From Deltaproteobacteria bacterium (lineage in GTDB: Bacteria > Myxococcota_A > Polyangia > Polyangiales > JADJMO01), in assembly GCA_025363655.1 (NCBI GenBank), contig JANYDK010000121.1:1-64000 (forward strand): DNA of 64,000 nt, written 5' to 3'. A program made the position numbers and the translations under genes. The notes beneath the pieces were generated by a model. That model ran no database searches, had not been told where the DNA came from, and worked only from the letters and a program-made list of their open reading frames with translations. Position 1 is the stretch's first letter. The number at the start of each line of letters is the position of its first letter. Positions 35,401-44,504 of this stretch are shown one piece after another.

Positions 35401-37405
35401 GGCGAGAGCCCATTTCGCAAAAGCGCTCGAGCTCGCGAAAGAACGCGGGGACGAGCCTCGTTCGGCGGTCGAAGGTGCCGTCGAGACCGAGCTCGCGGCG
35501 GCAGGCGGTCGGCCCTCTCCGGCGTGGGCCGAGCTCGTCGAGAACCTCGCACGCGTCGTCGACAAAGAAGGCGACACCGAGACGGCCACCAACCTCTTCG
35601 AGCAAGTCGGTCACGCGTGGTGGGACGCGCTCCAGAACACCGAACGCGGTGAGCGCGCGCTCGCCGAGACGTTCGCCCGCGACGCCAAACGAAAAGCGGC
35701 TTTCGAGCGTGTTTTCAGGGCAATTCGTGCGCGCAAGGAAGACGACGCCCTCCTCGAGATCGTCCGTCGACGCCTCGAGAACACCGACGATCCGCCGGAG
35801 ATGGCCAAGCTCTTTTGGGAGCAGGCGCGCGTGCTCCGGGCCAAGGGCGATCGCGACGCTGCGCTCTCCTCGCTCGAGAACGTGACGATGCTCGAGCCCG
35901 ACCACGTCGGTGCGCTCGCGCTCTCCGCCGAAATCTACGTCGGTCGGCAGATGTACGAAGAGGCGGCGATGGCGCTCGATCGCCTCTCGCGTCAGCCGGT
36001 GCCCGTCGAGCAGAAGATCGGCGCCGGTCTCGGCGCGGCCGACCTCTACGAAGGAAAGCTCGATCGTCCCGACGCGGCGATGGAGGTGCTGGTGGCCCTC
36101 GACAAGGTCGGGCTCTCCGACGTCGCCATCCACGAACGCATCGCGCGCGCGGCGGCGAAGGCCAAGGCGTGGATCCCCGCGACCACCTACCTCGAAAAGC
36201 TCGTCGCCGAACGGCCGACGGCGGACGGTCGCATCGAGGCCGCGCGGCTCGCTGCTGCGATCTACCGCGACAGCCTCGATGACTCCACCGCCGCCGTGCC
36301 GTCGCTCGTCTCGCTGCTCCGCGAGGCCCCCGAAGATCCCGATGCGCTCGAGCAACTGCTCGACATCGCGCCGCTCCCGAGCAGCGCGCAGCTCACCGTG
36401 GCGCGATCGCAAGCTCTTCTCCGCGCGAAGATGCCGAACGCGCCGACCGACGTTCGCACTGCGCGCATCGTCGGGCGGCTCGCCGGCGTCCTCGGTGATC
36501 ACGACGGGAGGCAAGTCTCCCTCTCGGTGCTGCACGCGATGTCCGCGGCGACGCCGGAAGAACGCGCGCAAGAGGCCCAGATGCTCGGGCGCATGGCGCC
36601 GGCTCCGGTGGTCGCGCTCGACGGCACGGCGATGAAACGCCTCGCCGCGGCCGAGGAAACCGGCCCTCTGCTCGAGCTCTTCCGCTTGATGGCGCCGACC
36701 ATCGCCGAGGCCCTCGGGCCGACCACGGAAGCGCTTGGCGTCGGTCGCAAAGAACGCGTCGATGTTCGCAGCGGCAGTCCTATGCGCACCGAGGTGGCGG
36801 CCTGGGCGGGCGCGCTCGGCATCACCGAGTTCGAGCTCTACGTCGGCGGCAAAGATCCGAACGTCATCCAGGGCGTGCCCGGCGACGTCGCCTCGGTGGT
36901 CATCGGCACCAACATTCGCGGTCCGCTCTCCCTCGAAGATCGTGCGCGCTTGGTGCGTGAGCTCCTCGCCCTCGCGCGGGGCACCACCATCGTCCTCCAG
37001 CGCGACGACGTCTCGGTCGCGGCCGTCATCGTCGCGTCTTGTGCGCTCGTCGAGGTCAAGCTGCAGACGCCGGCCTACGCTGTCCTCGCCGAGACGCAGA
37101 AGCTCATTTCCAAGGCGATTTCGCGCAAAACGAAGAAGGCGCTGCCCCCCCTCGCCGACCTCGTGGCGCGACATCTCGGCGGCGGTGGCGACCTTCGTCC
37201 CTTCCGCGCGCACGCCATCAAGACGCTCGATCGCGCGGCGATGCTCGCGACCGGCACGCCCGTCGCAGCGCTCGCGCAAATCGTCGGCCCTGGCGCGGTG
37301 GCGGCGCGCATCGACGCCGACCCGCGCGCGCAGGCGATGCTCGGCTTCGCTTGGAGCGACGACTACTTCGCGCTGCGCAAGCAGCTCGGCCTGGGGATCG
37401 GGTGA
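32486..37405 (+). CDS. giant TPR protein A
   Basis: The 1639-residue product has an acidic disordered N-terminus (about 1-50) and then a very long array of helical hairpins of TPR type, such as GAAREYLAAFNEDANFREPLEAL, ALSSLENVTMLEPDHVGALALS and AEIYVGRQMYEEAAMALDRL. No signal peptide or membrane helix is visible, so it is probably cytoplasmic. From about residue 1440 the pattern changes to a distinct C-terminal domain (GITEFELYVGG, VASVVIGTNI, then FAWSDDYFALRKQLG) that recurs in the next gene. TPR arrays scaffold protein complexes; a role in motility or envelope complexes is possible, but none is shown. The next gene starts five bases after its stop, so the two are co-transcribed. Confidence 0.8.
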   Translation: MPDTNEDVSEEEDTLNLSEPPPAAAPSSGNSAAEALSARPLSNAPADGVAMVERLRSEAEAAEDPTRRAVLLHEAAELEERVAGDELGAAREYLAAFNEDANFREPLEALVRILEKRRSLKNLGRVLDSLSKSAEAADERARALRALSYDAVDVHADRGAAREFLEQAIEADPEDLTAWLLLEIDAGMRSDGEARKRALGRRVELTTDPRWSALLRVDLAEIRAAEGDIDDALDVLTEVISSPGEAAFRACEVAERLARGADRSDREAWALTQRGEIVLESLGHDAPEGETIGPRGQGVPLVLRRAGTAADAFVRAASAYRSVGRIEDEISSLERALAVDPAATMPHLARIAAASRLGDLERAAALARELIERGSRPDLAAHLWLTLAENALAQGDRDGVMQACAKLLEAAGGSENADVPSAAGLVAKTLVADLLLDGSDPKRLCLLLEADAVSRPTEEGKSRGYLDAAIAWALIAGDGAAARTSMAQALTHGAEPRQTSRLGRALAACTPSGEGDERILHDPAWYDEATQRVRATVTDPAEAADVDLDLARHRLSRGDRDGARTALEAVAEGGPRSLLARVLRVALGGDAAGDALLAELGNGAEGDSAVAFAVARALRATRRDESGARTAAIEALAKSSEGDEVAALVKAANLVDENPSDAAEVVRELARASTEPGSRDVLRAASGLLFARSSKIAEALEVTTDLETDAAHALAPMRAIWSRLITRSNEDERRGAVEIMGRDVLSTGGFGALERAAARLVDDGAGGIEELLAELAASGDTALARAALLLQASWPTESVGQAIKDDALGSLERAGDDAARLVARAQLRRSSQQGDVGMGIVAAENWHRFGGGVPAALEMLIGAELSADSDVEVRGRTALAAALPGALGQIVAASASVAAHVAGLPPPPLPTNPDPEAANTVALAAAELAPPGCDPQRRERAVVDLATVLVDSSSTLHELGAWSALARADYATARAHFAKALELAKERGDEPRSAVEGAVETELAAAGGRPSPAWAELVENLARVVDKEGDTETATNLFEQVGHAWWDALQNTERGERALAETFARDAKRKAAFERVFRAIRARKEDDALLEIVRRRLENTDDPPEMAKLFWEQARVLRAKGDRDAALSSLENVTMLEPDHVGALALSAEIYVGRQMYEEAAMALDRLSRQPVPVEQKIGAGLGAADLYEGKLDRPDAAMEVLVALDKVGLSDVAIHERIARAAAKAKAWIPATTYLEKLVAERPTADGRIEAARLAAAIYRDSLDDSTAAVPSLVSLLREAPEDPDALEQLLDIAPLPSSAQLTVARSQALLRAKMPNAPTDVRTARIVGRLAGVLGDHDGRQVSLSVLHAMSAATPEERAQEAQMLGRMAPAPVVALDGTAMKRLAAAEETGPLLELFRLMAPTIAEALGPTTEALGVGRKERVDVRSGSPMRTEVAAWAGALGITEFELYVGGKDPNVIQGVPGDVASVVIGTNIRGPLSLEDRARLVRELLALARGTTIVLQRDDVSVAAVIVASCALVEVKLQTPAYAVLAETQKLISKAISRKTKKALPPLADLVARHLGGGGDLRPFRAHAIKTLDRAAMLATGTPVAALAQIVGPGAVAARIDADPRAQAMLGFAWSDDYFALRKQLGLGIG

Positions 37406-37409
37406 GCAC

Positions 37410-40400
37410 GTGAGCGAACCGAAGAAACCGCGCAGCTCGGGCGATCCATTCGACGGAATGGATTGGGACAAAGAGCTCGACGACTGGGACAAGTCGACGA
37501 GCATGCCGAACAAGGTGTCGGTGCCCGAGTCGTTCTCCTCGGCGACGCCACCTCCGGTGGTGGCGAAAAACGTCGAGGCGCCGCCGCCCGAGAAGCCCGC
37601 TGCACCCCCAGGCGGACCGCCGAAGGCGCCGCCGCGTCCGCTCTATCGTCCGCCGCCCGCGCCCTCGCGCGACATGCGCACTCCGCTCGCGCATCCGAGC
37701 CCGCCGCACCTCGCCTCGCTCCTCGACGACGTCGACGAGTCGAAGACGCGCTCGCGTGACGACGACGATGACGTCGACGAGTCGACCGTGATCGCGCCGG
37801 TGTCCCGCGATCTCCTAGCCGAGCTCGAAAAAGCAGGGTTTCCGCGTCGGCAGAAGCCGGCCGATCCGGTGCAACAGACGAAGGCGACGGTGCCGCCGCC
37901 GCCCGCTCCGCCGGTCGTCGAAGAGATCGCCGCAGCTTCCAATCCGGTCGACCTCGGCGAGCTCGACGAGAGGGCCGAGCCGACCGCCGATCACCCGCCG
38001 CCGGCGCTCGATGACGAAGATCCTTCGGTCGTCACCTCGGCGCCCGATTTCCTCGCCAAGGTGCGCGCGGCCACGAGGCCCGTCGAGACGCGCGGACCGG
38101 CCATCGAGCACCACGTCGGCGACGGCGAAATGTTCGATCCCTTCCGCGGCATGGACGTCGAGCCGCCGGTGTCCGAGTCGGTGAAGAGGCCGCCGTCGAA
38201 CGCGCCGGGGCCGCGCCTGCTCGCGCCCGAACGACGAAAGCACAGCGACAGCGACGAGACCGCGGTCTTCGACAAGAGGGCGCTCAGGCCGCCCGAGGCG
38301 CGCCCGCTCGATCCCGACGCGACGAGCGAGACCGCCGCCGATCCATTCGCAGCCTCGGCCGATCCCTTCGGTGCGCCCGATCCGTTCGAGAAATCGGCCG
38401 GCGACGACTCCTACGATTCCGATGGGCAAGCGACCACGCACGAGAGCGCGAGCGCCACGCTCGAGGTCGGCGAAGAGGCCGACGCGGCGGCAATCATCGA
38501 TCTCCTCGGCGGCGACGAGAATACCGGTGAGCAACCGGTTGCCGGTGGCGCCGGTGCCGAGCTCTCCTCGTCGGCGTCCGAAGAGCTCCCGGCCTCCGAG
38601 TGGATCGGCGACGAGGTCGACGAGTGGAAGATGCGTGCAGAGCGCATCGCCAACGACGCGCGCAACAAGGAAAAAGGCCCGAAAGCGCGTGGTTTGGTGA
38701 TCGCCTCGGAGATCGCGGCCATCGCCGGTGATCGCGTGCTCGCGATCACGCTCGCCGAAGAGGCGTGGGAAGCGGTGCCCGGGGACGCGCTCGCGGTGCG
38801 ACAGCTCCGTCAACTGCTCGCCGCCGAAGGTCGTTGGGACGAGGTCGCTCCGCTCCTCGAACAAGAAGCGAAGCAGTCGACCCACGGCGCGGTGAAGGCC
38901 AACGCGTCGATCCTCGCGGCCGACGCGGCGCGGCTCGCACGTGCGGCGCCCGACGAGGCGACCAAGCTCTACGAGGCGGCGCAACGAGCGGTACCGGGTG
39001 ACGTTCGCCCGGTGCTCGCGCGCGCCCTCTCGGCGCTCTCGGCGGGAAAGAGCCTTCCGCTCCTCCGCTGGCCTGCGGGTGCCGAACCGCTCGGTGAAGC
39101 CATCTCGCGAAGGGCCAAGGGCGGTGAGCCGGTCGAAGACGTCGCGCTCGCGACGATGATCGAGGGTGTCGGACAATTTGCCGAAAAGGCCGGCGGTGTC
39201 GAAGGGTCGCTGGCCGCAGCGCTCGAAGAGCTCGCTTCGTCCGAGACGCTCGGACCGGCGGTGCAGTGGCTCCACGTCGCGCTCGACGCCGTTCGACCGA
39301 AGGCGCGTGCGGCCGCGGCCGATCGTCTCGCCGAGGTCCCGCCGGGACGCGCAGCCATCGAGGCTCGTCTCGCGCTCTCGCTCGATCTCGGCGACGTCGG
39401 GCGTGCGACCAGCGCAGCAGCGGCTCTCGCCAAAGAGAACCCCGATGCACGAACCCAACTGGCGTTGACGGCGCTCGCGTCGATGAGTCATGCCATCGAG
39501 GGAAGCCTCGAAGGCCTGACGTCGTTCGCCGCGTCCGATGGGGTCGTTTCACTCGGTCGCGCCGTCGCCATCGCGACGATGCAAGATCCTCCCGCGGCCT
39601 TCGCCAGCAGCGATTCCCTCGATGCGGCGACGCGCGTGGCCGGTCGCTTCGTGCGTGGCGAGGCCATCGACGGCGAGCTCCGTCTGCGCACCTCGCGTGG
39701 CGCGCAGCTCGGCTTCACGTTCGGTGACGCGCTCGCCGCTGGTTCGCCGCGGGGCACGCTCGAAGCGCTCGCGCCGCTGATGACCTGGCCCTCCGAACAG
39801 TCGGTCGAAGAGCCCCTCGCACGTTCGTTCGCTGCGCTCGCCGAGGGAGATGCCGAGGCGACGCGCACGCATTTCGGCGAGGCGATCGCCGCCGATCCGA
39901 CCACGTTGCCCGTCGCCTATGCGCTCCTCGCCTCGGGCGACCCAGATGGCCCGGCGCTCTCGCTCGGCGCCGTCGAGGCCACCGTCGACGATGCTCGCGC
40001 GGCTGCTCTCGCGCTCCACGTCGGCATCTCGTCCGTGCTCCGAGGCGACCTCGAGACGGCCAAGCGAGCGATCGAGCTCGCGCTCCTCCGCACGCCCGAC
40101 GATGCAGCTGCAGCGTTCGTGGGCGAAATTCGTGCGCGTCGCGGCGGCGATTTCGACGGCGTGGTCGAGGCGATCCGGGCCAGGGCCAAATCGACCACCG
40201 ATCCCGTCGCTCGGACCGAGCAGCTCGTGCGCGAGGTGTTCCTCCTCCTCGGTGGCGACCTCGCGACGTGCATCGATCGCGCGAACGAAGCCGCGCAGTT
40301 GGCGCCGAAAGATCCGACCGTTCGTGCCCTCTACGAGCGCATCGCCGGCGAAGGTGCGCAGGGGCGCGCCGAGTGGCGTGCGGAGATCGCCGAGTCGCTC

Positions 40401-43079
40401 AGTGGCGTCGCCAAGGCCGAGACGTTGCTCGACGCCGCGCGCGAGGCCGAGCGTCACGGAGATCTCGAATCCTCCGAGCGTCACGCGGTCGCCGCCGAAA
40501 AAGCCGGCGCTGGCTTCGAGGCGACGACGCTGCGACACCGCGTCCAATCGCGTGGCGACGGCGCCGCCCGCCTCGCCGAAGAGCTCATCGAAGTCGCCAA
40601 AAATGCCACCGATCCGTCGGCCCAGCGCGAGACTTACGAGCAGCTCGCCGACCTCGATCTCTACGCACGTCACGACACCGCGAGCGCCGTGCTCTGGCAT
40701 CGCGCGATCCTCGAGACCACGCCCGGACACCTGCCGAGCTTGCGACGTCTCGAGCACATGCTCGTCGGTGAAGGTCGCGAGGACGACTACGAGTCGATCG
40801 CCTCCGAGCTCGCGCGGACGTTGCCCGCCGATGCACGCGACGCCCACGCCGAGGTCGCCGCCAGGCTGCGCCTCCGTCGTGACGGCACGCCGTGGGAGTC
40901 GATCACCGAGCTCATCCTCCTCGCGACCGAGCGAGAAAAGCCGAGTTATTGGGGCGTTCGCATGCTCGACGCCCTGGCGCGCATGCGCACCGACGATCGG
41001 GCACTTCTCCGCGTCACCGACCTGCTCCTCGCGCGCTCCGAGCGTCCGGCCGAGGTCGCGGCGATCTCGACCCGCGCCGCCGAGGCATCGTTCCGGCTCG
41101 GCGACGTGACCCAGGCCCGCGCTGCCCTCGAGCGTGCCCTCGAAGCCGATCCGCAGCATCCGACGGCGCTCGCGTCGATGGCCGAGCTCCGCCGTCACGC
41201 GGGTGACGTGCGTGGCGCCGCCGAGTCGATCGAAGCGATGGCGCAGACGCAGCTCGTCGCCGAGCACCGGCTCGAAGACTGGCACGCCGCCGCCGTCCTC
41301 TGGCTCGACCACGTCGCCGACAAGGTGCGTGGGCGCGCCGCGCTCGAACGAGCCGCCGAAATCGATCTCGCCTACGGCGACGTCTTCGAGCGCCTCGTCA
41401 CGCTCGCCCGTGCTTCTCGCGAGCAAGAGGTCCTCGCCGATCTCTACGCGCGACGTCTGCAGCAGCTCGAAGAGCCCGACGCGCGTGCGTCCCTCCAGGT
41501 CGAGTACGCACAGGTCCTCGTCGAGCTCGGCGATCGTGACGGTGCTCGTAGCGCGCTCTCCGAGGCCCTCGAGGTCGCGCCGGGAAATCTCGATGCGCTT
41601 CGTGAAGGCGCACGGCTCGCCGAAGAGGCGGAGGACTGGCCCGATCTCGAGACGTATCTCCTTCGCCTCACGGACGCGCAGGCGGCCGCCGAGGACAAGC
41701 TCCTCTTCCTCCGTCGCCTCGGCGCCATCTACGAAGGCCCGTACCCCGACGACGCGAAGGCCGAAGGGGTCTATCGGCGGCTCCTCGAGCACCAAGAGGA
41801 CGACGAAATCTACCGTCGCCTCGTCGATGTCTACGTTCGTGTCGGAGACGGCGAGCAGGCCGTCGAGACGCACAAAGAGCGCGTCCGCCTGGCGACCGAT
41901 CCGGCGATGCGCCGCGCGCGCCTCATCGAGCTCGCCAAGCTCCTCGACGAACAAGCGGGCGATCCCGAGCGTGCGCTCAAGGCTCTCGAACAGGCGCGCG
42001 CCGGTGATCCGGCCGACCTCGTCGCCCTCGGCGCGCTCGCCGAGTTCCACACCAAGCACGGTCACCCCGAGCTCGTCTCGTCGGCGCTCGATGGTGCCGC
42101 CGCCGATCTTCGCAACCGTCTCGCCGGCGACGCGGGCAACGTCGAGCTCCTCGAGCAGCTCCAGAAAATCCTCGATCTCCGCGGTCGCAAGGATGCGATG
42201 GCGACCGTGCACTCGGTGCTGCTCGGGCTCTCCGGCAATGTCGGCGAGCTCATCGGCGCCGAAGACGCGGCCTCCCTCGCCGATCTCGACGCGCTCCTCT
42301 GCCCCGCCGAGCTGACGCCGGCCTTCCGCGAGCTGCTCGTCAAAGCGGGCGACGCCCTCGAGAAGTCGGTGCCCGTCGATCTGCGCGCCCTCAAAGCGGC
42401 CAAACTGGGGACCAGCAACCCCGTGCTCAAGGCGAAAATCGACGCTGTTTCCCGTGGTTTCGGCCTCCCCGATCCCGACGTCGTCATTTCGCGCGCGATG
42501 CCGTTCCTCTGCTTGCCGGTCGGCGCCAAGCCTTTCCAAATCGTCCTCGGTGATGCCGTCGTCTCGACCGACGACGAAGTCGCGCGACGCTTCGTCCTCT
42601 ACCGCGCGATGAAGGCCTGCGGTGCCCACTGCGCCTCGCTCATCCGCGTGCCGTCGAGCGACTTGAAGGTCTTCCTCGACGTCCTCCTCCATCACCTCCA
42701 TCCCGAGCATCCCGCACCCGCGATCGAGCCCGAGCGACTCGACGAGATCACCAAGCGTCTGCAGCGCTTCATCCCACGCAAGGACGAAGCCGAGCTGAAG
42801 ACGCTCGCGGCTGCGGTGGTCGCCGAAGGAGTCCCCAACACCGACGCGCTCGCCGCTGCCGCCGCGACGTGGGCCGATCGGGTGGCGCTCTTGGCGGTCG
42901 GTGACGTCGGCGCAGCGTTGCGTGGCGTCGCTTGGACACTCGGTCAGAAGGACGCACCGCCGCAGGGCGTGGCGGCGCGTCGCGAGTGGCTCCTGCAGAA
43001 CCCGGCCGCGCGTGATCTCGTGGCCTTCGCGCTCTCCGACACCTACCTCGAAGCTCGTCGCCGCGCCGGCGTCGCGTAA
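37410..43079 (+). CDS. giant TPR protein B
   Basis: The 1889-residue product starts at GTG 37410, five bases after the stop of protein A. Residues 1-390 are disordered, Pro/Ala/Asp-rich, with an N-terminal motif FDGMDWDKELDDWDKS and repeated DPF elements. The rest is a long TPR array (ALERALEADPQHPTALASMAEL, ALSEALEVAPGNLDALREG). From about 1690 to the end is the same kind of C-terminal domain as in protein A (FLCLPVGAKPFQIVLG, then FALSDTYLEARRRAG). This suggests an ancient tandem duplication followed by divergence of the N-terminal part. Function is unknown. Confidence 0.8.
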   Translation: MSEPKKPRSSGDPFDGMDWDKELDDWDKSTSMPNKVSVPESFSSATPPPVVAKNVEAPPPEKPAAPPGGPPKAPPRPLYRPPPAPSRDMRTPLAHPSPPHLASLLDDVDESKTRSRDDDDDVDESTVIAPVSRDLLAELEKAGFPRRQKPADPVQQTKATVPPPPAPPVVEEIAAASNPVDLGELDERAEPTADHPPPALDDEDPSVVTSAPDFLAKVRAATRPVETRGPAIEHHVGDGEMFDPFRGMDVEPPVSESVKRPPSNAPGPRLLAPERRKHSDSDETAVFDKRALRPPEARPLDPDATSETAADPFAASADPFGAPDPFEKSAGDDSYDSDGQATTHESASATLEVGEEADAAAIIDLLGGDENTGEQPVAGGAGAELSSSASEELPASEWIGDEVDEWKMRAERIANDARNKEKGPKARGLVIASEIAAIAGDRVLAITLAEEAWEAVPGDALAVRQLRQLLAAEGRWDEVAPLLEQEAKQSTHGAVKANASILAADAARLARAAPDEATKLYEAAQRAVPGDVRPVLARALSALSAGKSLPLLRWPAGAEPLGEAISRRAKGGEPVEDVALATMIEGVGQFAEKAGGVEGSLAAALEELASSETLGPAVQWLHVALDAVRPKARAAAADRLAEVPPGRAAIEARLALSLDLGDVGRATSAAAALAKENPDARTQLALTALASMSHAIEGSLEGLTSFAASDGVVSLGRAVAIATMQDPPAAFASSDSLDAATRVAGRFVRGEAIDGELRLRTSRGAQLGFTFGDALAAGSPRGTLEALAPLMTWPSEQSVEEPLARSFAALAEGDAEATRTHFGEAIAADPTTLPVAYALLASGDPDGPALSLGAVEATVDDARAAALALHVGISSVLRGDLETAKRAIELALLRTPDDAAAAFVGEIRARRGGDFDGVVEAIRARAKSTTDPVARTEQLVREVFLLLGGDLATCIDRANEAAQLAPKDPTVRALYERIAGEGAQGRAEWRAEIAESLSGVAKAETLLDAAREAERHGDLESSERHAVAAEKAGAGFEATTLRHRVQSRGDGAARLAEELIEVAKNATDPSAQRETYEQLADLDLYARHDTASAVLWHRAILETTPGHLPSLRRLEHMLVGEGREDDYESIASELARTLPADARDAHAEVAARLRLRRDGTPWESITELILLATEREKPSYWGVRMLDALARMRTDDRALLRVTDLLLARSERPAEVAAISTRAAEASFRLGDVTQARAALERALEADPQHPTALASMAELRRHAGDVRGAAESIEAMAQTQLVAEHRLEDWHAAAVLWLDHVADKVRGRAALERAAEIDLAYGDVFERLVTLARASREQEVLADLYARRLQQLEEPDARASLQVEYAQVLVELGDRDGARSALSEALEVAPGNLDALREGARLAEEAEDWPDLETYLLRLTDAQAAAEDKLLFLRRLGAIYEGPYPDDAKAEGVYRRLLEHQEDDEIYRRLVDVYVRVGDGEQAVETHKERVRLATDPAMRRARLIELAKLLDEQAGDPERALKALEQARAGDPADLVALGALAEFHTKHGHPELVSSALDGAAADLRNRLAGDAGNVELLEQLQKILDLRGRKDAMATVHSVLLGLSGNVGELIGAEDAASLADLDALLCPAELTPAFRELLVKAGDALEKSVPVDLRALKAAKLGTSNPVLKAKIDAVSRGFGLPDPDVVISRAMPFLCLPVGAKPFQIVLGDAVVSTDDEVARRFVLYRAMKACGAHCASLIRVPSSDLKVFLDVLLHHLHPEHPAPAIEPERLDEITKRLQRFIPRKDEAELKTLAAAVVAEGVPNTDALAAAAATWADRVALLAVGDVGAALRGVAWTLGQKDAPPQGVAARREWLLQNPAARDLVAFALSDTYLEARRRAGVA

Positions 43080-43102
43080 TCGACGTAATCGCGAGGAAAT
43101 TC

Positions 43103-43708
43103 GTGCACGTCTTCGGTCTCACCGGCGGCATCGCATCGGGAAAGAGCGCCGTGTGCGCGGTGTTTCGCGAAGAGGGCGTGGCGGTGATCGACGCCGACGC
43201 GATGGCCCGTGAGGTGGTCGCGCGAGGAACCGAAGGGCTCGCGGCGATCGTGGCTGCGTTCGGCGCCGAGGTGCTCCTTCCCGACGGCGGGCTCGATCGC
43301 AAGAAGCTCGCAGCGATCGTCTTCGACGACGCGAACCGACGACGGACACTCAACGGCATCGTCCACCCACGTGTGGCGCTCGCCAGCCAGGCGCGTTTCG
43401 CCGAGCACGCGTCGCAGGGCGTGACCCTCGGTTGCTACGACGCAGCGCTCCTCGTCGAGTCGGGAGCGGGTGCGATGTTTCGTCCGCTCGTCGTCGTCGC
43501 CGCGTCTCCCGAGTTGCAGAAAACGCGCCTCATGCATCGTGACGGGCTCACCGAAGCAGAGGCCGATGCGCGGCTCGCCGCTCAAGCCCCGCTCGAGGCC
43601 AAGCTCGCGGCCGCTGACCTGGTGATCTGGAACGACGCCGATCTCGCGACGCTCAGCGATCGGGCGCGTGCGACCTTGGGCGAGGTCCGGCGTCGCATCG
43701 CCTCCTGA
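43103..43708 (+). CDS. coaE: dephospho-CoA kinase
   Basis: The 201-residue product has the P-loop GGIASGKS (residues 8-15) and the DADAMAREVV region of dephospho-CoA kinases. It catalyses the last step of coenzyme A synthesis. The N-terminal start at GTG 43103 is preceded by GAGGAA. It follows the giant TPR gene by 23 bases and may be in the same operon; the biosynthetic genes panB and coaE thus flank the TPR pair, but panB is on the other strand. Confidence 0.93.
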   Translation: MHVFGLTGGIASGKSAVCAVFREEGVAVIDADAMAREVVARGTEGLAAIVAAFGAEVLLPDGGLDRKKLAAIVFDDANRRRTLNGIVHPRVALASQARFAEHASQGVTLGCYDAALLVESGAGAMFRPLVVVAASPELQKTRLMHRDGLTEAEADARLAAQAPLEAKLAAADLVIWNDADLATLSDRARATLGEVRRRIAS

Positions 43709-43757
43709 CGCGACGCACGTGGAATGAACCGCGTTCGTAGTTGTTGTGACGAACGCG

Positions 43758-44144
43758 ATGTCCTGCGTCCGCGATCTGCTCGGCGTGTCCGCGATGGCAG
43801 CGCTCGCAGTGATCGCCTCCGGCACCCTCGGCGGTTGCATCGACGCCGAGGGTCAGACGCACGGGCCGCACGTGAAAGGTAGTACCTCGGGCACCGCGGC
43901 GACGCCCATCTTCGGGCAAGGCTCTGGCGGTGGCGGCGGTAGTGGCGGCGGAGGCAATGGCGGGAACGGTGGAAGTGACGCCGGCGCTTGCACCGACTCG
44001 TGTGGATGTCTCGCCGAGTGTTGTGACGCCCTCGGACCGCCGATCGGCAACGGTGACGCTTGCGGCGTCACGCGCGATCGCTGGTCGACCACCTGGTGTG
44101 CACGTGCATACAATGATTATGTATCTCGCGGATGGTGTGACTGA
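43758..44144 (+). CDS. small Cys-rich lipoprotein
   Basis: The 128-residue product has a signal peptide with lipobox LGGC (SAMAALAVIASGTLGGC), a Gly/Asn/Ser-rich linker (about 50-75) and a Cys-rich C-terminal segment (ACTDSCGCLAECCDALG, ACGV, TWCARAY, GWCD). At least nine cysteines suggest a disulfide-bonded domain. In-frame GTG 43746 is an alternative start. No family recognised. Confidence 0.6.
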   Translation: MSCVRDLLGVSAMAALAVIASGTLGGCIDAEGQTHGPHVKGSTSGTAATPIFGQGSGGGGGSGGGGNGGNGGSDAGACTDSCGCLAECCDALGPPIGNGDACGVTRDRWSTTWCARAYNDYVSRGWCD

Positions 44145-44150
44145 GCAAAG

Positions 44151-44504
44151 CTAGTCGTCGCACGCGCGCAGCTCGATCAGTCCCTCACCGGCCGTCGTCT
44201 CGACGCTGCAGGCGAGCCGTCGCCGCGTCGGATCGTCGCCGAACTCCTCGAGCACCGACCGCTCGTCGTCTCCCGGCGGCAGGAGCAGCGCGGCGCCCCT
44301 GAGCACGTCCACTCGACAGGTTCCGCAGCTCGCCGAGCGGCAGGAGAAGGCAATCGGTGCCGCCTGCTCTTCACACCTGTCGACGATTCGACCGCCCTGC
44401 GGAAGGTCGAACGTCGCAGCCGGCCCAGAGGGACTCTCGAGCACGTGAAGACGCGGCAAGCACTCGCGATACGTCAGTCGTAGGCGCAGCGGAAGCCGAT
44501 CCAT
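44151..44504 (-). CDS. [2Fe-2S] ferredoxin
   Basis: The 117-residue product has the plant/adrenodoxin-type cluster ligands Cys55, Cys60, Cys63 and Cys99 (CRSASCGTC and a later LAC), spaced Cx4CxxC. It is an electron carrier. ATG 44504 lies 31 bases inside the upstream FGE-like gene; a TTG at 44456 (LPRLHVLES) would give a more typical 101-residue ferredoxin starting at the first beta-strand. It converges on the lipoprotein gene with a six-base gap. Its redox partner is not in this window. Confidence 0.85.
   Translation of the reverse strand: MDRLPLRLRLTYRECLPRLHVLESPSGPAATFDLPQGGRIVDRCEEQAAPIAFSCRSASCGTCRVDVLRGAALLLPPGDDERSVLEEFGDDPTRRRLACSVETTAGEGLIELRACDD

Noticed and set aside
39549-42710. 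1053-codon open frame on the minus strand
   Set aside because: Antisense to giant TPR protein B; it is a shadow of the repeated codon pattern and has no domain.
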